The notes: generated by a model not told the origin, from the sequence alone. A DNA stretch of 64,000 bases from Pseudomonas sp. CFBP 13711 (GCF_014842265.1 NZ_JACYVI010000010.1:206624-270623); one strand, 5' to 3'. Shown: positions 8,632-18,398, numbered from the stretch's first letter. Numbers and translations: made by a program.

Positions 8632-9732
8632 ATGTCTGAATTTCTCAACGACCTTTCACTGACCGAACTGACAGCGCCGATCAATGGAGGAAGCGGCGAA
8701 GACCTGAGCTTTTCCAAGCTGTTCGACAACGTCAAGGAAGCTCGTCGAGCGGACCCTGATTACCTGACCCAGGGTGACTGGCAGACCGATCTGAAATCCT
8801 CGGATTGGGACTTGACGATCACCCTGGCTGCACAAGGCCTTGCTCAGCAGAGCAAGGATCTGATGCTGGTCGCCTGGCTCAGTGAAGCCCTGGCGCACAA
8901 ATACCACTTTCTCGGCATCACCTTCGGCCTGACCCTGGCCGAGCGGATTCTTGAGCGCTTCTGGGATGACCTGTACCCGGCGCTGGACGAAGGCCTGGAA
9001 GAGCGCGCGGCACGCCTGGCCTGGCTGAAAACCACCCTGGCCGATGTGGTCGGCGGGCTGCCGATCACCCAGGGCGATCAGTTCGGCCTGCTGCGCTACG
9101 ACGAATCCCGGCACATCGAAAACCTGGCCCTGCAGAATCCGCAGGCGATGCGCGTCGCACTGGACGAAGGCAAGATCAACGCGGAAATCTTCCAGCGTTC
9201 GGTGGTGCTGACCGACACCGAGCACTTTCTGCGCAAGGCATCGGAAATCACCGACAGCCTGCAGGCCTGCCGGCAGTTGCAAGCCACGGCCGATCGCCTG
9301 TTCGGTGTTGAGGCGCCAAGCTTTGCCGGTTTGAGCGAGATCCTCTCCCGCGCCGCGCAATTGGCTGAAAAACTGCTCAAGGACCGTGGCGTGGAAATCA
9401 ATCCCGCGCCTGCCCAGCCGACCGCCGAACCTGTCGCCGAACCGGCCGATCAACCTGCTGCGGGGCCTGCCATGACCATCACCGTGAAAGACACCGCGTC
9501 GGCGCCACTGCGCACCACGCCGCTGACCCGCGACGAAGCCTTCACCATGCTCGCCGGCGTCGCCCAGTTCTTCAAACAGACCGAGCCGCAGAGCCCGGTG
9601 CCGTACCTGATCGAACGCGCGATCAAATGGGGCAACATGCCGCTGGAAGGCTGGCTCAACGACGTGATCAAGGACAGCAACGTGGTCGACAGCATTCGTG
9701 ATGTACTGGGGACGAAAGAGCCGAAGGGCTGA
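8632..9732 (+). CDS. tssA: T6SS baseplate/sheath-assembly protein TssA (ImpA N-terminal domain)
   Basis: A 366-residue TssA protein. The N-terminal ImpA-type domain is seen as ISPL-like start FLNDLSLTELTAPING, then PDYLTQGDW and SSDWDLTITLAAQGLAQQSKD, followed by the helical core with the conserved FWDDLYP (near residue 115). A Pro/Ala-rich linker near residues 263-280 separates a C-terminal domain (DEAFTMLAGVAQFFKQTEPQSPVPYLIERA), the short form typical of proximal-acting TssA. TssA helps build the baseplate and starts sheath and tube polymerisation. I chose the ATG at 8632; an in-frame TTG at 8626 has no better ribosome-binding site. This is the last T6SS gene in the window; the next gene is on the other strand. 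Confidence 0.93.
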   Translation: MSEFLNDLSLTELTAPINGGSGEDLSFSKLFDNVKEARRADPDYLTQGDWQTDLKSSDWDLTITLAAQGLAQQSKDLMLVAWLSEALAHKYHFLGITFGLTLAERILERFWDDLYPALDEGLEERAARLAWLKTTLADVVGGLPITQGDQFGLLRYDESRHIENLALQNPQAMRVALDEGKINAEIFQRSVVLTDTEHFLRKASEITDSLQACRQLQATADRLFGVEAPSFAGLSEILSRAAQLAEKLLKDRGVEINPAPAQPTAEPVAEPADQPAAGPAMTITVKDTASAPLRTTPLTRDEAFTMLAGVAQFFKQTEPQSPVPYLIERAIKWGNMPLEGWLNDVIKDSNVVDSIRDVLGTKEPKG

Positions 9733-9823
9733 CACGAAACCCTGACGGGCAACCGAACGCTCATCAAAAAAGACGCCGCCGCCGTTACAGGTGGATGAAG
9801 ATCTGTGGGATCGACCAGCGCTG

Positions 9824-10204
9824 TCAGCCCATCAGTTCGGAAATCTCGATCAGGTTGAGATCGGGGTCACGCACGTAAACCGAACGAATCGGGCCTGTGG
9901 CACCGGTGCGCTGGACCGGCCCTTCCACGATAGGCCACGCCTGCGCCTGCAAGTGCGCGATCACCGCGTCGAGGCGCTGGCTGGCGATGAAGCACAGGTC
10001 CAGCGCGCCGGGCACCGGCAGGTGAGCCTTGGGTTCGAACTCGTGACCGCGCTCGTGAACATTGATCTTCTGGTTGCCAAAGCGAAACGCCAGGCGGCCG
10101 CTGCCGAAGGTTTCCAGCTGCATGCCCATGACGCGGACGTAGAAATCCTTGCAGGCCTCAACATCGATGGTGGTCAGGACCAGATGGTCGAGGTGATCAA
10201 TCAT
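9824..10204 (-). CDS. VOC family (glyoxalase/bleomycin-resistance-like) protein
   Basis: A 126-residue protein of the vicinal-oxygen-chelate superfamily. It has the two-repeat layout: HLDHLVLTTID near the N-terminus, with a candidate metal-binding His, and the final LNLIEISEL, with the candidate metal-binding Glu. The middle contains NQKINVHERG and LDLCFIAS. Such proteins bind a divalent metal and act on varied small substrates; the substrate cannot be read from the sequence. It is convergent with tssA and stands alone, with the MFS gene 53 bases further along on the same strand (upstream in transcription). Family certain, function unknown. Confidence 0.88.
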   Translation of the reverse strand: MIDHLDHLVLTTIDVEACKDFYVRVMGMQLETFGSGRLAFRFGNQKINVHERGHEFEPKAHLPVPGALDLCFIASQRLDAVIAHLQAQAWPIVEGPVQRTGATGPIRSVYVRDPDLNLIEISELMG

Positions 10205-10257
10205 TGCGTGCGCTCCGTGGGCTAATGAGGTCGACCGTCAGGCAGTCCTGACGGACC

Positions 10258-11595
10258 TCAGTGTTCGTTCTTGTCCAGCGTTCTCAGCTTCTGCGGCAAT
10301 GCCCACATTAACAGGCCAGCCGCGATCAGGCTGCTCACGCCGATGACGTAAAGCGCGGGCGTCGTGGTGCCGGTGAGGTCTTTGATCCCGCCGACCATCA
10401 CCGGGCTGACGATGCCGCCAAACTGCCCCAGGGTGTTGATCAGCGCGATACCGCCCGCAGCGCCGGCACCTGCGCCCGCCAACAGCTTGGGCGGGAGGGT
10501 CCAGAATGCCGGAATGGCGGCGACGATCCCGCCACCGAGCATGGCCAGGGAGACGATCAGCAGGCTGGTGTGCTGGGCAAAAAATCCCGCGCTGAAGAAG
10601 CCGATGGCCCCAAGCACCATCAGCCCGCAGACGAATTTGCGGCGTTCGCCGCTGGCATCCGAGAGACGTCCGACAACGATCATGCTGACGGCGCCGAAGA
10701 TATACGGAATGGCCGTGAGCAGCCCGATGATCACAGGGCTTTCGACGCCGGCGCTGCGAATCAGCTGCGGCGCCCAGAAGTTAAGGCCGTAGGACGCCAC
10801 CTGAATCAGGAAATAAATCAGCCCGAGCATCAGGAAGCCCGGCATTTTCAGCGCGGTCAGCAGCGAACCGCCCTGCTTGTTCGGCTCATGCTCGGCGATG
10901 CGGCTGGAGAGGTAGGTCTTCTCGTCGTCGGTCAGCCAGTGGGCATCCGCGACACGGTCCTTGAGCAGCTTCAGCACAGCGAAACCGAGGGCAATGCAAG
11001 GCAGCCCACCGAGGAGGAACAGCCAGTGCCAGCCACGCAATTGCATCACGCCGTCCATATGACCGAGTACCAGCCCCGAGACCGGCGCGCCAAGCAACCC
11101 GGCGAAGGCCGACGCCAAGAATAGAATCGACGTAATGCGACCCCGGTAGGTCTGCGGGAACCAGAGCGTCAGGTAAAACAGCACGCCCGGTGCGAAACCC
11201 GCTTCCATGGCGCCGATGATGAAACGCAGCACATAGAACTGCCATTCGGCGGTGACGAAGACCATCAGCGCCGTGGCAACGCCCCACGACATCATGATGC
11301 GGGCAATCCAGCGCCGGGCGCCCACCTTGTACAGCATGATGTTGCTCGGCACTTCGAACAGCACGTAGCCGATGACGAACAGGCTCGCCCCCAGCCCGTA
11401 CGCGGTGTCGCTCAGGCTCAGATCCGTCTGCAGCTGAAACTTGGCGAAACTGATGTTGATGCGATCAAAAAACGCGAACAGGTAGCAGACCATGATCAAC
11501 GGCATCAAACGCCAGGCGACCTTGCGGATCAGTGCCTTTTCGGCGCTTACAACCTCGGCGAGGCTGCTGTTCGGGGTCAGAACAGAGACGGTCAT
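10258..11595 (-). CDS. MFS transporter, anion:cation symporter-type
   Basis: A 445-residue major facilitator protein with about 12 predicted transmembrane segments. The N-terminus carries the features of the anion:cation symporter branch, which imports organic acids: FDRINISFAKFQL, then YVLFEVPSNIMLYKVGARRWIARIM. It is the last gene of a - strand group with the lyase-like and CoA-transferase genes, 109 bases after the lyase stop. I infer that it imports the acid that those two enzymes activate and cleave. It resembles the permease at 19128-20492 in the same motif (GARRWIARIM). Confidence 0.9.
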   Translation of the reverse strand: MTVSVLTPNSSLAEVVSAEKALIRKVAWRLMPLIMVCYLFAFFDRINISFAKFQLQTDLSLSDTAYGLGASLFVIGYVLFEVPSNIMLYKVGARRWIARIMMSWGVATALMVFVTAEWQFYVLRFIIGAMEAGFAPGVLFYLTLWFPQTYRGRITSILFLASAFAGLLGAPVSGLVLGHMDGVMQLRGWHWLFLLGGLPCIALGFAVLKLLKDRVADAHWLTDDEKTYLSSRIAEHEPNKQGGSLLTALKMPGFLMLGLIYFLIQVASYGLNFWAPQLIRSAGVESPVIIGLLTAIPYIFGAVSMIVVGRLSDASGERRKFVCGLMVLGAIGFFSAGFFAQHTSLLIVSLAMLGGGIVAAIPAFWTLPPKLLAGAGAGAAGGIALINTLGQFGGIVSPVMVGGIKDLTGTTTPALYVIGVSSLIAAGLLMWALPQKLRTLDKNEH

Positions 11596-11649
11596 TGCAA
11601 TACTCCAGATGGACTCTCTGAGAGAGCCCTATTGTTTTTGTTGTCTGGA

Positions 11650-11671
11650 CGCGCACGCAGCGAAGTGCGCG
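11650..11671 (-). terminator. Possible hairpin between lyase-like and MFS genes
   Basis: CGCGCAC (11650-11656) and GTGCGCG (11665-11671) form a 7-bp GC-only stem in the gap between the lyase-like gene and the MFS gene. No T-run follows on either strand, so termination would at most be partial; it may instead set relative expression of the two genes. Confidence 0.3.
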
Positions 11672-11704
11672 CGTTTGTGGGGGAAAACCGGGACGGGCGC
11701 CGCG

Positions 11705-12643
11705 TCAGCCGGGCAGATTTTCCGGCGCCGGGTGAAGATCACGGTTGCGCCCTGCCTTGGCCACCTGCCCCGGCATTTCATGGCCCAGCAGCTCCGGTAA
11801 GCGGCGGGACATCGTGAGCAGATGCGCCAGGTCAATGCCTGTCTCGATGCCCATCTCATCGCACATATTCACCAAGTCCTCGGTGCAGATATTGCCCGAT
11901 GCACCCGGCGCAAACGGGCAGCCACCGAGACCGCCCAGCGAGGCATCAAAGCGCCGCGCCCCCGCTTCGTAAGCGGCGAGGACATTGCTAAGCCCCAGGC
12001 CGCGGGTGTTGTGAAAATGCAGCGTCAGCGCCGATGCCGGGACACGGGTCAGCACGCGCTGCACCAGCGCAAACACCTGACGGGGGTTGGCCATGCCGGT
12101 GGTGTCGGCCAGGGAAATGCCGTGCATGCCCAACGCCAGATAGGCATCAACGATCTGCAGTACACGGTCTTCATCGATGCGGCCCTCGAACGGGCAACCG
12201 AACGTGGTGGCGATGGAGCCGTTCAGGCTCAGCCCAGTGCCCGAGGCCAGCGAGACCACCTCGGCGAAGCCCGCCAGGGACTGCTCGCAACCCATGCGCA
12301 TGTTCGCGCGGTTGTGGGTCTGGCTGGCGGACATCACCAGATTCAGCTCATCGGCACCCGCCTCGATGGCCCGCTGGGCACCGCGCAGGTTGGGAATCAG
12401 GGCGACGTAGATCACACCGGGCTGGCGCCGGATGCCGCGAAACACCTCATCCCCGTCACGCAAGGCCGGAATGGCTTTGGGAGAAACAAAAGAACCGGCT
12501 TCGATTCGGCTGAAACCGGCGAGAGAAAGTTGGTCGATCAAGGCGATCTTGTCAGCGGTGTCCACCCAGGTCGGCTCGATCTGCAAGCCGTCGCGCGGCG
12601 ACACTTCCTGCACGATCAGGCGCTGGGAAAAGTCGGTGATCAT
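11705..12643 (-). CDS. HMG-CoA lyase-like protein (DRE-TIM metallolyase)
   Basis: A 312-residue TIM-barrel lyase. Family marks: VSPRDGLQIEP near the N-terminus (metal-binding Asp and active-site Arg), DTTGMANP, FHNTRGLGLSN and the HMG-CoA lyase signature GGLGGCPFAPGASGN with the conserved Cys. Members cleave 3-hydroxy-3-methylglutaryl-CoA or related 3-hydroxyacyl-CoAs to acetyl-CoA and a keto acid. The start overlaps the CoA-transferase stop by four bases (ATGA at 12640-12643), so the two are translationally coupled. No acyl-CoA carboxylase or leucine-degradation genes are nearby, which argues against the usual leucine pathway and for a free acid activated by the CoA-transferase. Confidence 0.9.
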   Translation of the reverse strand: MITDFSQRLIVQEVSPRDGLQIEPTWVDTADKIALIDQLSLAGFSRIEAGSFVSPKAIPALRDGDEVFRGIRRQPGVIYVALIPNLRGAQRAIEAGADELNLVMSASQTHNRANMRMGCEQSLAGFAEVVSLASGTGLSLNGSIATTFGCPFEGRIDEDRVLQIVDAYLALGMHGISLADTTGMANPRQVFALVQRVLTRVPASALTLHFHNTRGLGLSNVLAAYEAGARRFDASLGGLGGCPFAPGASGNICTEDLVNMCDEMGIETGIDLAHLLTMSRRLPELLGHEMPGQVAKAGRNRDLHPAPENLPG

Positions 12644-13833
12644 TGCACCACCCCACTGTGCTTGAGCTGCGCAATGTCATCGGCGCTCATGCCCAGCTCG
12701 CCGAGCACACTGTCAGTGTGCTGCCCCAGCGCAGGGCCTTGCCAGTTCACCGAGCCTGGGGTTTCCGAGAGTTTCGGCACGATGCCCGGCATCTTCACCG
12801 TGGCCCCGCCCGGCAGATCGGCGTCGAGAATCATCCCGCGCGCCTGGTAGTGAGGATCGGCGACGATGTCCGCGACGTTGTAGATCCGCCCCGCCGGCAC
12901 CTCGGCCGCCTCAAGCGCCTTGAGCACGTTGTCGATGGGCAAGGCCGACGACCACGCGCTGATCGCCCCGTCGAGCATGTCGCTCTGGGCGGCGCGGCCG
13001 TCGTTGTGGGCGAACTCGGGATCCTCGGCCAGATCGGCGCGGCCAATGGTCTGCATCAGGCGCTTGAAGATCGGGTCGCTGTTGCCGGCGATGACCACGT
13101 AGGCACCATCGGCGGTCGGGTAAGTGTTGGACGGCGCAATGCCCGGCAGTGCGCCGCCACTGCGCTCACGGACGTGGCCAAGCATGTCGTATTCCGGCAC
13201 CAGGCTTTCCATGACGTTGAACACGCTTTCGGCCAGGGACACATCGACCACCTGACCATCGCCCTGGCCGGTCTTGACCCGCAACAGCGACATCAGCGCG
13301 CCCATCACCGCGTGCATCGACGCCAGCGAATCGCCCAGGCTGACCCCGACCCGCGCCGGTGGCGAGCCCGGCGTGCCGGTGGTGTAGCGGATGCCACCCA
13401 TGGCTTCGCCAATGGCGCCAAACCCGGGACGGTCGCGGTAAGGACCGGACTGACCGTAGCCGGAAATGCGCACGAGGGTGAGTTTGGGGTTCAGCGCGTG
13501 GAGCACGTCCCAACCCAGACCCAGTTTTTCCAGGGCTCCGGGCCGCAGGTTCTCGATCAGCACGTCCGCGCTTTCAGCCAGCCGCTTGACGATGTCGATG
13601 CCTTCGGGAGATTTGAGGTTCAGCGAAAGGGATTTCTTGTTGCGCGACTGCAGGTACCACCACAGCGAGGTGCCTTCGTGCAGCTTTCGCCATTTACGAA
13701 GCGGATCGCCCTGCCCCATGGATTCGATTTTGATCACCTCGGCACCGAACTCGCCCAGCAGGCGGGCGGCAAAGGGTGCAGCGATCAGTGTGCCGATTTC
13801 AATGACGCGCACGCCTTGAAGGGGGCCTGTCAT
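12640..13833 (-). CDS. Family III (CaiB/BaiF) acyl-CoA transferase
   Basis: A 397-residue class III CoA-transferase: GVRVIEIGTLIAAPFAARLL at the N-terminus, FGAEVIKIESMGQGDPLRKW, SRNKKSLSLNLKSPEG, then the catalytic Asp region GDSLASMHAVMGAL and, further on, YVVIAGNSDPIFKRL. These enzymes move CoA from a donor such as succinyl-CoA to a carboxylic acid. Directly upstream of and overlapping the HMG-CoA-lyase-like gene; together they could activate and cleave a branched hydroxy-dicarboxylate. The acid is not identifiable from sequence alone. Confidence 0.92.
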   Translation of the reverse strand: MTGPLQGVRVIEIGTLIAAPFAARLLGEFGAEVIKIESMGQGDPLRKWRKLHEGTSLWWYLQSRNKKSLSLNLKSPEGIDIVKRLAESADVLIENLRPGALEKLGLGWDVLHALNPKLTLVRISGYGQSGPYRDRPGFGAIGEAMGGIRYTTGTPGSPPARVGVSLGDSLASMHAVMGALMSLLRVKTGQGDGQVVDVSLAESVFNVMESLVPEYDMLGHVRERSGGALPGIAPSNTYPTADGAYVVIAGNSDPIFKRLMQTIGRADLAEDPEFAHNDGRAAQSDMLDGAISAWSSALPIDNVLKALEAAEVPAGRIYNVADIVADPHYQARGMILDADLPGGATVKMPGIVPKLSETPGSVNWQGPALGQHTDSVLGELGMSADDIAQLKHSGVVQ

Positions 13834-13939
13834 AGCGGTTACCTCGAGTCTTTCTTGGAATTTGTCGCCAAGACTAGAGGAACCGGGTTCGGCAAATCCA
13901 ACCGTCAGTTGGCAACGACCGTTCGCAAAACGCGAACGC

Positions 13940-14851
13940 TCAGCCTCCGTGGCTCTGCAGATGCTCGAACAGCAACTGGCTGACCGGCGACAGCACCGCG
14001 GTGTCGCGCACCACCAGAATCAGCGTGCGCCGGGCCCATGCATCGCTCAAGCCTACGGCCCTGAGGCCCAGCGACGGACCGAGCAGGTCGAACGCCTTGC
14101 GCGGCAGTACGCCGATGCCCATGTCGGCCTGGACCATCCGGCACATGGCGTCGAAACCCGGCACGTGGATGCGCACCCGCAGCGGCCTGCCGTGGGCGCG
14201 AGCGGCGTTCTGGGTACGCATGTTGATGGAGCTGGCGGCGTGCAAGCCGATGTAGTCACTGCCGAGGGTGTCCTCGAACGCCACCTGTTGCAGCCCGGCG
14301 AGCGGGTGATCGTCACGCATCACGACGACCAGTTCGTCGCGGCGATACGGTGCGCTGTGAAGGCCCTGAGTGTCGGTGTCTTCAGAGCAGATGCCGATGT
14401 CCGCGACACCGTCGACCAAGCCCTGCACGACGCCGTTACTGGGCCGCTCTTCGAGATCGACTTTGACCAACTCATGAGTGGCCACGAAAGCGTGCAGGTC
14501 TTCCGGCAAGAACTGAATGATGGCCGAGAGGTTGGCCAGCATGCGCACATAACCGCGCATGCCCTGCAGGTGCTCGTCGAGTTCAAGGCCCATTTTTTCC
14601 AGATCGGAGAGCATCCGCCGGGCATGGTGCAGCATGGTCTCGCCTGCTGCGGTCAACAGCATGCCCTTGGCATTGCGCAGGAACAGGCCAATGCCGAGCA
14701 CTTCTTCCAGCTCCATCAGCCGCTTGCTCGCAGCCGACACCGCAATCGCCTCCCGCGCCGCCGCCCGGGTCAGGGTGCCTTCTTCGTACACCGCCACGAA
14801 GAGCTTGAGGGTAATCAGGTCGAGTCGGCGGATGAGGTTTTTATGGAGCAT
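13940..14851 (-). CDS. LysR-type transcriptional regulator
   Basis: A 303-residue LysR protein: N-terminal winged helix-turn-helix (LITLKLFVAVYEEGTLTRAA, then AVSAASKRLMELEEVLG) and a C-terminal substrate-binding domain. It lies upstream of the CoA-transferase on the same strand with a 106-base gap, not in the usual divergent arrangement, so it may be cotranscribed with the cassette or control it from its own leader. The spacing and position make it the likely regulator of the CoA-transferase/lyase/permease genes. Confidence 0.93.
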   Translation of the reverse strand: MLHKNLIRRLDLITLKLFVAVYEEGTLTRAAAREAIAVSAASKRLMELEEVLGIGLFLRNAKGMLLTAAGETMLHHARRMLSDLEKMGLELDEHLQGMRGYVRMLANLSAIIQFLPEDLHAFVATHELVKVDLEERPSNGVVQGLVDGVADIGICSEDTDTQGLHSAPYRRDELVVVMRDDHPLAGLQQVAFEDTLGSDYIGLHAASSINMRTQNAARAHGRPLRVRIHVPGFDAMCRMVQADMGIGVLPRKAFDLLGPSLGLRAVGLSDAWARRTLILVVRDTAVLSPVSQLLFEHLQSHGG

Positions 14852-14902
14852 GGGACGTACTCGAGCAGGGCGCGGCCGAAAGCATACACGCGCTGCTGCT
14901 TG

Positions 14903-15039
14903 GTAGGACTGGCTTCAGCCGGGAATCGGCCAGCGCGAGCACCATCAATTTCGCGGCGTGCCATCCGACGCCTTCCCGGCTGAAGCCGGTCCCACTATCG
15001 ATACGCGCTGTGCTAGTGGGACCGGCTTTAGCCGGGAAG
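14903..15039. repeat. REP palindromes (three copies)
   Basis: Three copies of the same short palindromic element lie in the 408-base gap 14852-15259: at 14903-14925 (direct), 14972-14995 (inverted) and 15016-15039 (direct). Core: GGACCGGCTTTAGCCGGGAA. Inverted pairing would form hairpin (REPIN-like) structures. The rest of the gap holds a further partial copy near 15090 and the presumed promoter of the chemoreceptor gene, in which I saw no clear sigma motif. Confidence 0.85.
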
Positions 15040-15259
15040 GCCAGCGTGTGCGCCATCCATTTACGTCGAGACAAATGACGCCTTCCCGACACGAGGCTGA
15101 CATAACGGGGTTGCCGTCCGAGCCTGCGACGGCAACCGAATCCATCCAAAAGGATGGCCCAGACACTGCATTTCTGCCAAAAAGAGGATAATCCGCCATC
15201 AAGCTGAACCGATTCAGGTCGATAACAGGGGGATTCCTCTTTCTACGGACAGCCCCCAG

Positions 15260-16890
15260 ATGAACCTCAGACGCCTCAACATTGCTCCCCGCTCGCTGAT
15301 CTGCTTCGGCTTTTTCGCCGTATTGATCGCCGCCGTCGGACTGTTCTCACTGATGCAATCGTCCAGGCTGAAAGACGCCCGCGACGCCCTGCAGGACAAC
15401 GTGCTGCCCACCCTCCTCGCCATCGCCGACATCAAAAATGACCTGCTGACCATCCGCCTCGGCAACACCAGCCTGCGCGCCGCACAAAGCCCCGCCAGCA
15501 CCGACGCCGCCATGAAGCGCGTCAGTCAGGGCCGTGCCGAACTGGAGAAAGACGTGCAGGGCCTGAGGTCATTGCTGATCACCGAGCGTGGCCTGAACGC
15601 CTACCGCGAGATGGAGCGCGACATGCAGGCCTACCTCGCCGTGCACACGCGCTTTCTCGACGCCGTGGCGCAAAACGGGATGACATCATCGTTTCGCTGA
15701 CCGAGCCGTCCGGGGAACAGACCCGCGCGGCCGACGCCCTCGCTAAGGACATCGCGACCATCGCCGACCTGGGCAACCAGAAAATGCAGGACTCGGATGT
15801 CGCGGCAGATGAAAGTTACGCTCAGTCCCGCGATGTCATCATTGGCGCCATCGTGATCGCCCTCGCTGCCACCCTCGCCCTGGCTGCGCTGTTTACCCGC
15901 AGCCTGGTCGCGCCCATCGCCAAGGCCCTGGCCGTCGCGGAGAACATCGCTGCCAACGACCTGAGCAAGCCGATTCAAGTGGACGGTTCCGATGAGCCGG
16001 GCCGCCTGCTGCAAGCGCTGTCGGTGATGCAGCAGAACCTGCGCCACACCCTCTCGGAGCTGGGCCATTCGTCCAATCAGCTGGCCTCGACTTCTGAAGA
16101 AATGACCGCCGTGACCGAAGAATCCCTGCGCGGGGTTCAGCGTCAGAATGACGAAATCAATCAGGCCGCCACCGCCATCAATCAGATGAGCGCAGCGGTG
16201 GAAGAAGTCGCCCACAACGCTTCCCTGGCCTCAACGGCGGCGCGGGATTCCAGCGACTCGGCGGAACAGGGCCGCCTGCGGGTCAACGAAACCATCTCGG
16301 CGATCAACGAGCTGCATGACTCGGTCGGCAGCACAGCGGATGAGATCAATGGCCTGGCCGGCCAAGTGCAGAACATCAGCGGCGTGCTGGACGTGATCCG
16401 CGGCATCGCCGATCAGACCAATCTGCTCGCCCTCAACGCGGCCATCGAAGCGGCCCGCGCAGGCGAAGCCGGACGTGGTTTCGCGGTGGTGGCCGATGAA
16501 GTGCGGGCACTGGCCCACCGCACCCAGCAGTCCACCGCCGAGATCGAAAAGATGATCGACTCGATTCAGGGCGGCACACACAAGGCGGTCACGGCCATGG
16601 GCCAGAGCAGCGAGCGCGCCCGGGTCAGCCTGGACGTGGCCGGTGCCGCCGGTCGTGCCCTCGCCGAAATCAAAACTGCCATCGTGTTGATCAACGAGCG
16701 CAACGTCAGCATCGCCACCGCCACTGAACAACAGGCCCAGGTCGCGCGGGAAGTCGATCGCAACCTGACTAGCATCCGCGACCTGTCACTGCAGACCTCT
16801 GCCGGCGCCCATCAGACCTCGGCGGCGAGCAATGAACTGTCGCAACTGGCGGTGGGCCTGAACGGTCTGGTGATGCAATTCAGAACTTAA
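15260..16890 (+). pseudogene. Methyl-accepting chemotaxis protein, interrupted by a one-base frameshift
   Basis: The first frame (15260-15700) encodes an N-terminal transmembrane helix (ICFGFFAVLIAAVGLFSL) and most of a four-helix-bundle sensor, then stops early. The second frame encodes the rest of the sensor, a second transmembrane helix (VIIGAIVIALAATLALAAL), HAMP, and a full signalling domain with the hairpin tip GIADQTNLLALNAAIEAARAGE. The frames join at a short G run near 15678: one extra G would give a single 543-codon gene of normal length for this class. All other domains look intact, so this is either a recent mutation, a phase-variable run, or a sequencing error. The ligand is unknown. 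Confidence 0.85.
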
Positions 16891-16956
16891 TGGCATCCGC
16901 GGAATCGCAACATTGAGCCGCCTGATGGCGGCATCAGATGATTTCGGAGGTAAAGC

Positions 16957-17952
16957 ATGAAGTTTGTAAAGCTGGGTTCCACGGGTCTGGACGTGTCGAG
17001 GCTGTGCCTGGGGTGCATGACGTTTGGCGACCCGGATGCCGGCACGCACCCGTGGACGCTGGATGAAAACGCCAGCCGGCCGATCATCAAGCATGCCGTC
17101 GAGCAAGGCATCAACTTCTTCGACACGGCCAACAGCTATTCGGCGGGCACCTCGGAAGTCATCGTCGGCAAGCTGCTGAAGGAGTTCACCCGTCGCGAAG
17201 AAACCGTCATCGCGACCAAGGTGTTTTTTCCGGCCAACATGTGGGAAGGCTCCAAGCGACCCAACGAACAGGGCCTGTCGAGAAAAGCCATCATGGCCAA
17301 CATCGACGCCAGCCTGACGCGGCTCGGCACCGATTACGTCGACCTGTACCAGATTCATCGCTGGGATTATCACACCCCCATCGAAGAAACCATGGAAGCG
17401 CTGAACGAGGTGGTGCGGGCCGGCAAGGCGCGCTACATCGGCGCGTCGTCGATGTTCGCCTGGCAGTTCGCCAAGGCTCAGCAGGTCGCGACAGCCCATG
17501 GCTGGAGCCGCTTCGTGTCCATGCAGAACTACCTCAATCTGCTGTACCGCGAAGAACAGCGCGAAATGATTCCGCTGTGCCTGGATCAGGGCGTCGGCCT
17601 GATGCCCTGGAGCCCGATGGCCCGTGGCAGGCTCACCCGGCCCCACGGTCAGCAAACCGAACGCACGAAAACCGACATCTCTGGCCAGTCGTTTTACGAG
17701 GCGACGGAAGTCGAAGATGGCCGCGTCATTGATGTGGTCGAGCAGATTGCCGGCGAGCGCGGCGTGCCCATGGCGCAGGTCGCGCTGGCCTGGGTGCTGG
17801 CCCAGCGGGGCGTGTCGGCACCGATTGTCGGTGCCTCCAAGCCGCACCATCTGGACGATGCGATCGCGGCGCTGGAACTGGTGCTCAGCGATGATGAAGT
17901 GAAACGCCTTGAAGCGCCTTACGTTCCCCATGCTGTCACGGGTTTCGCGTGA
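16957..17952 (+). CDS. Aldo/keto reductase (YajO-like)
   Basis: A 331-residue NADPH-dependent oxidoreductase of the aldo/keto reductase superfamily. The catalytic tetrad is visible as Asp56, Tyr61, Lys88 and His134 (FDTANSYS, IATKVFF, QIHRWD). The length and the motif LGCMTFGDP match the YajO/L-glyceraldehyde-phosphate-reductase-like branch. GGAGGT lies upstream of the ATG. The stop overlaps the GTG start of the next gene (GTGA), so the two are coupled. The substrate cannot be deduced. Confidence 0.92.
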   Translation: MKFVKLGSTGLDVSRLCLGCMTFGDPDAGTHPWTLDENASRPIIKHAVEQGINFFDTANSYSAGTSEVIVGKLLKEFTRREETVIATKVFFPANMWEGSKRPNEQGLSRKAIMANIDASLTRLGTDYVDLYQIHRWDYHTPIEETMEALNEVVRAGKARYIGASSMFAWQFAKAQQVATAHGWSRFVSMQNYLNLLYREEQREMIPLCLDQGVGLMPWSPMARGRLTRPHGQQTERTKTDISGQSFYEATEVEDGRVIDVVEQIAGERGVPMAQVALAWVLAQRGVSAPIVGASKPHHLDDAIAALELVLSDDEVKRLEAPYVPHAVTGFA

Positions 17953-18398
17953 AGCCCAACGGTAACTCCGGGCTTGCCACCGGCCGGGCCGTCGTGTTGT
18001 TCGACGGCACCTGCAAGCTGTGCAATGGCTGGGCGACCTTCATCATCAGCCAGGACCGCGAGCACCGCCTGACGTTGGCGGCCGTGCAGTCGCCCGAGGG
18101 TCAGGCGCTGCTGAAATGGGCCGGGTTGCCCCAGGACAACTTCAACACCATCGTGCTGGTGGAAAACGACCGCTTTTATGTGCGTTCGGACGCGATGTTC
18201 AAGATCCTGGCCCACCTGCCCGCCCGATGGCACTGGCTGCTCCTGGCGCGGATTTTCCCGAGGGTTTTGCGCGACTGGCTGTACGACAAAATCGCGCTGA
18301 ACCGCTACAAGCTGTTTGGCCGTTATGACGCATGTCGCTTGCCTGCTGCGGATCATCCCGGCCGCTTCCTGAACAAGAACGCCCTCAACCACCGCTAA
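17949..18398 (+). CDS. DCC-family (DUF393) thiol-disulfide oxidoreductase-like protein
   Basis: A 149-residue protein with the family motif DGTCKLCNGW (DxxCxxC) near residues 19-28, which gives the DCC family its name and is thioredoxin-like. Most members are uncharacterised. It starts with GTG inside the stop of the aldo/keto reductase gene. The protein ends just before the repeat array that starts at 18423. Confidence 0.9.
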   Translation: MKPNGNSGLATGRAVVLFDGTCKLCNGWATFIISQDREHRLTLAAVQSPEGQALLKWAGLPQDNFNTIVLVENDRFYVRSDAMFKILAHLPARWHWLLLARIFPRVLRDWLYDKIALNRYKLFGRYDACRLPAADHPGRFLNKNALNHR

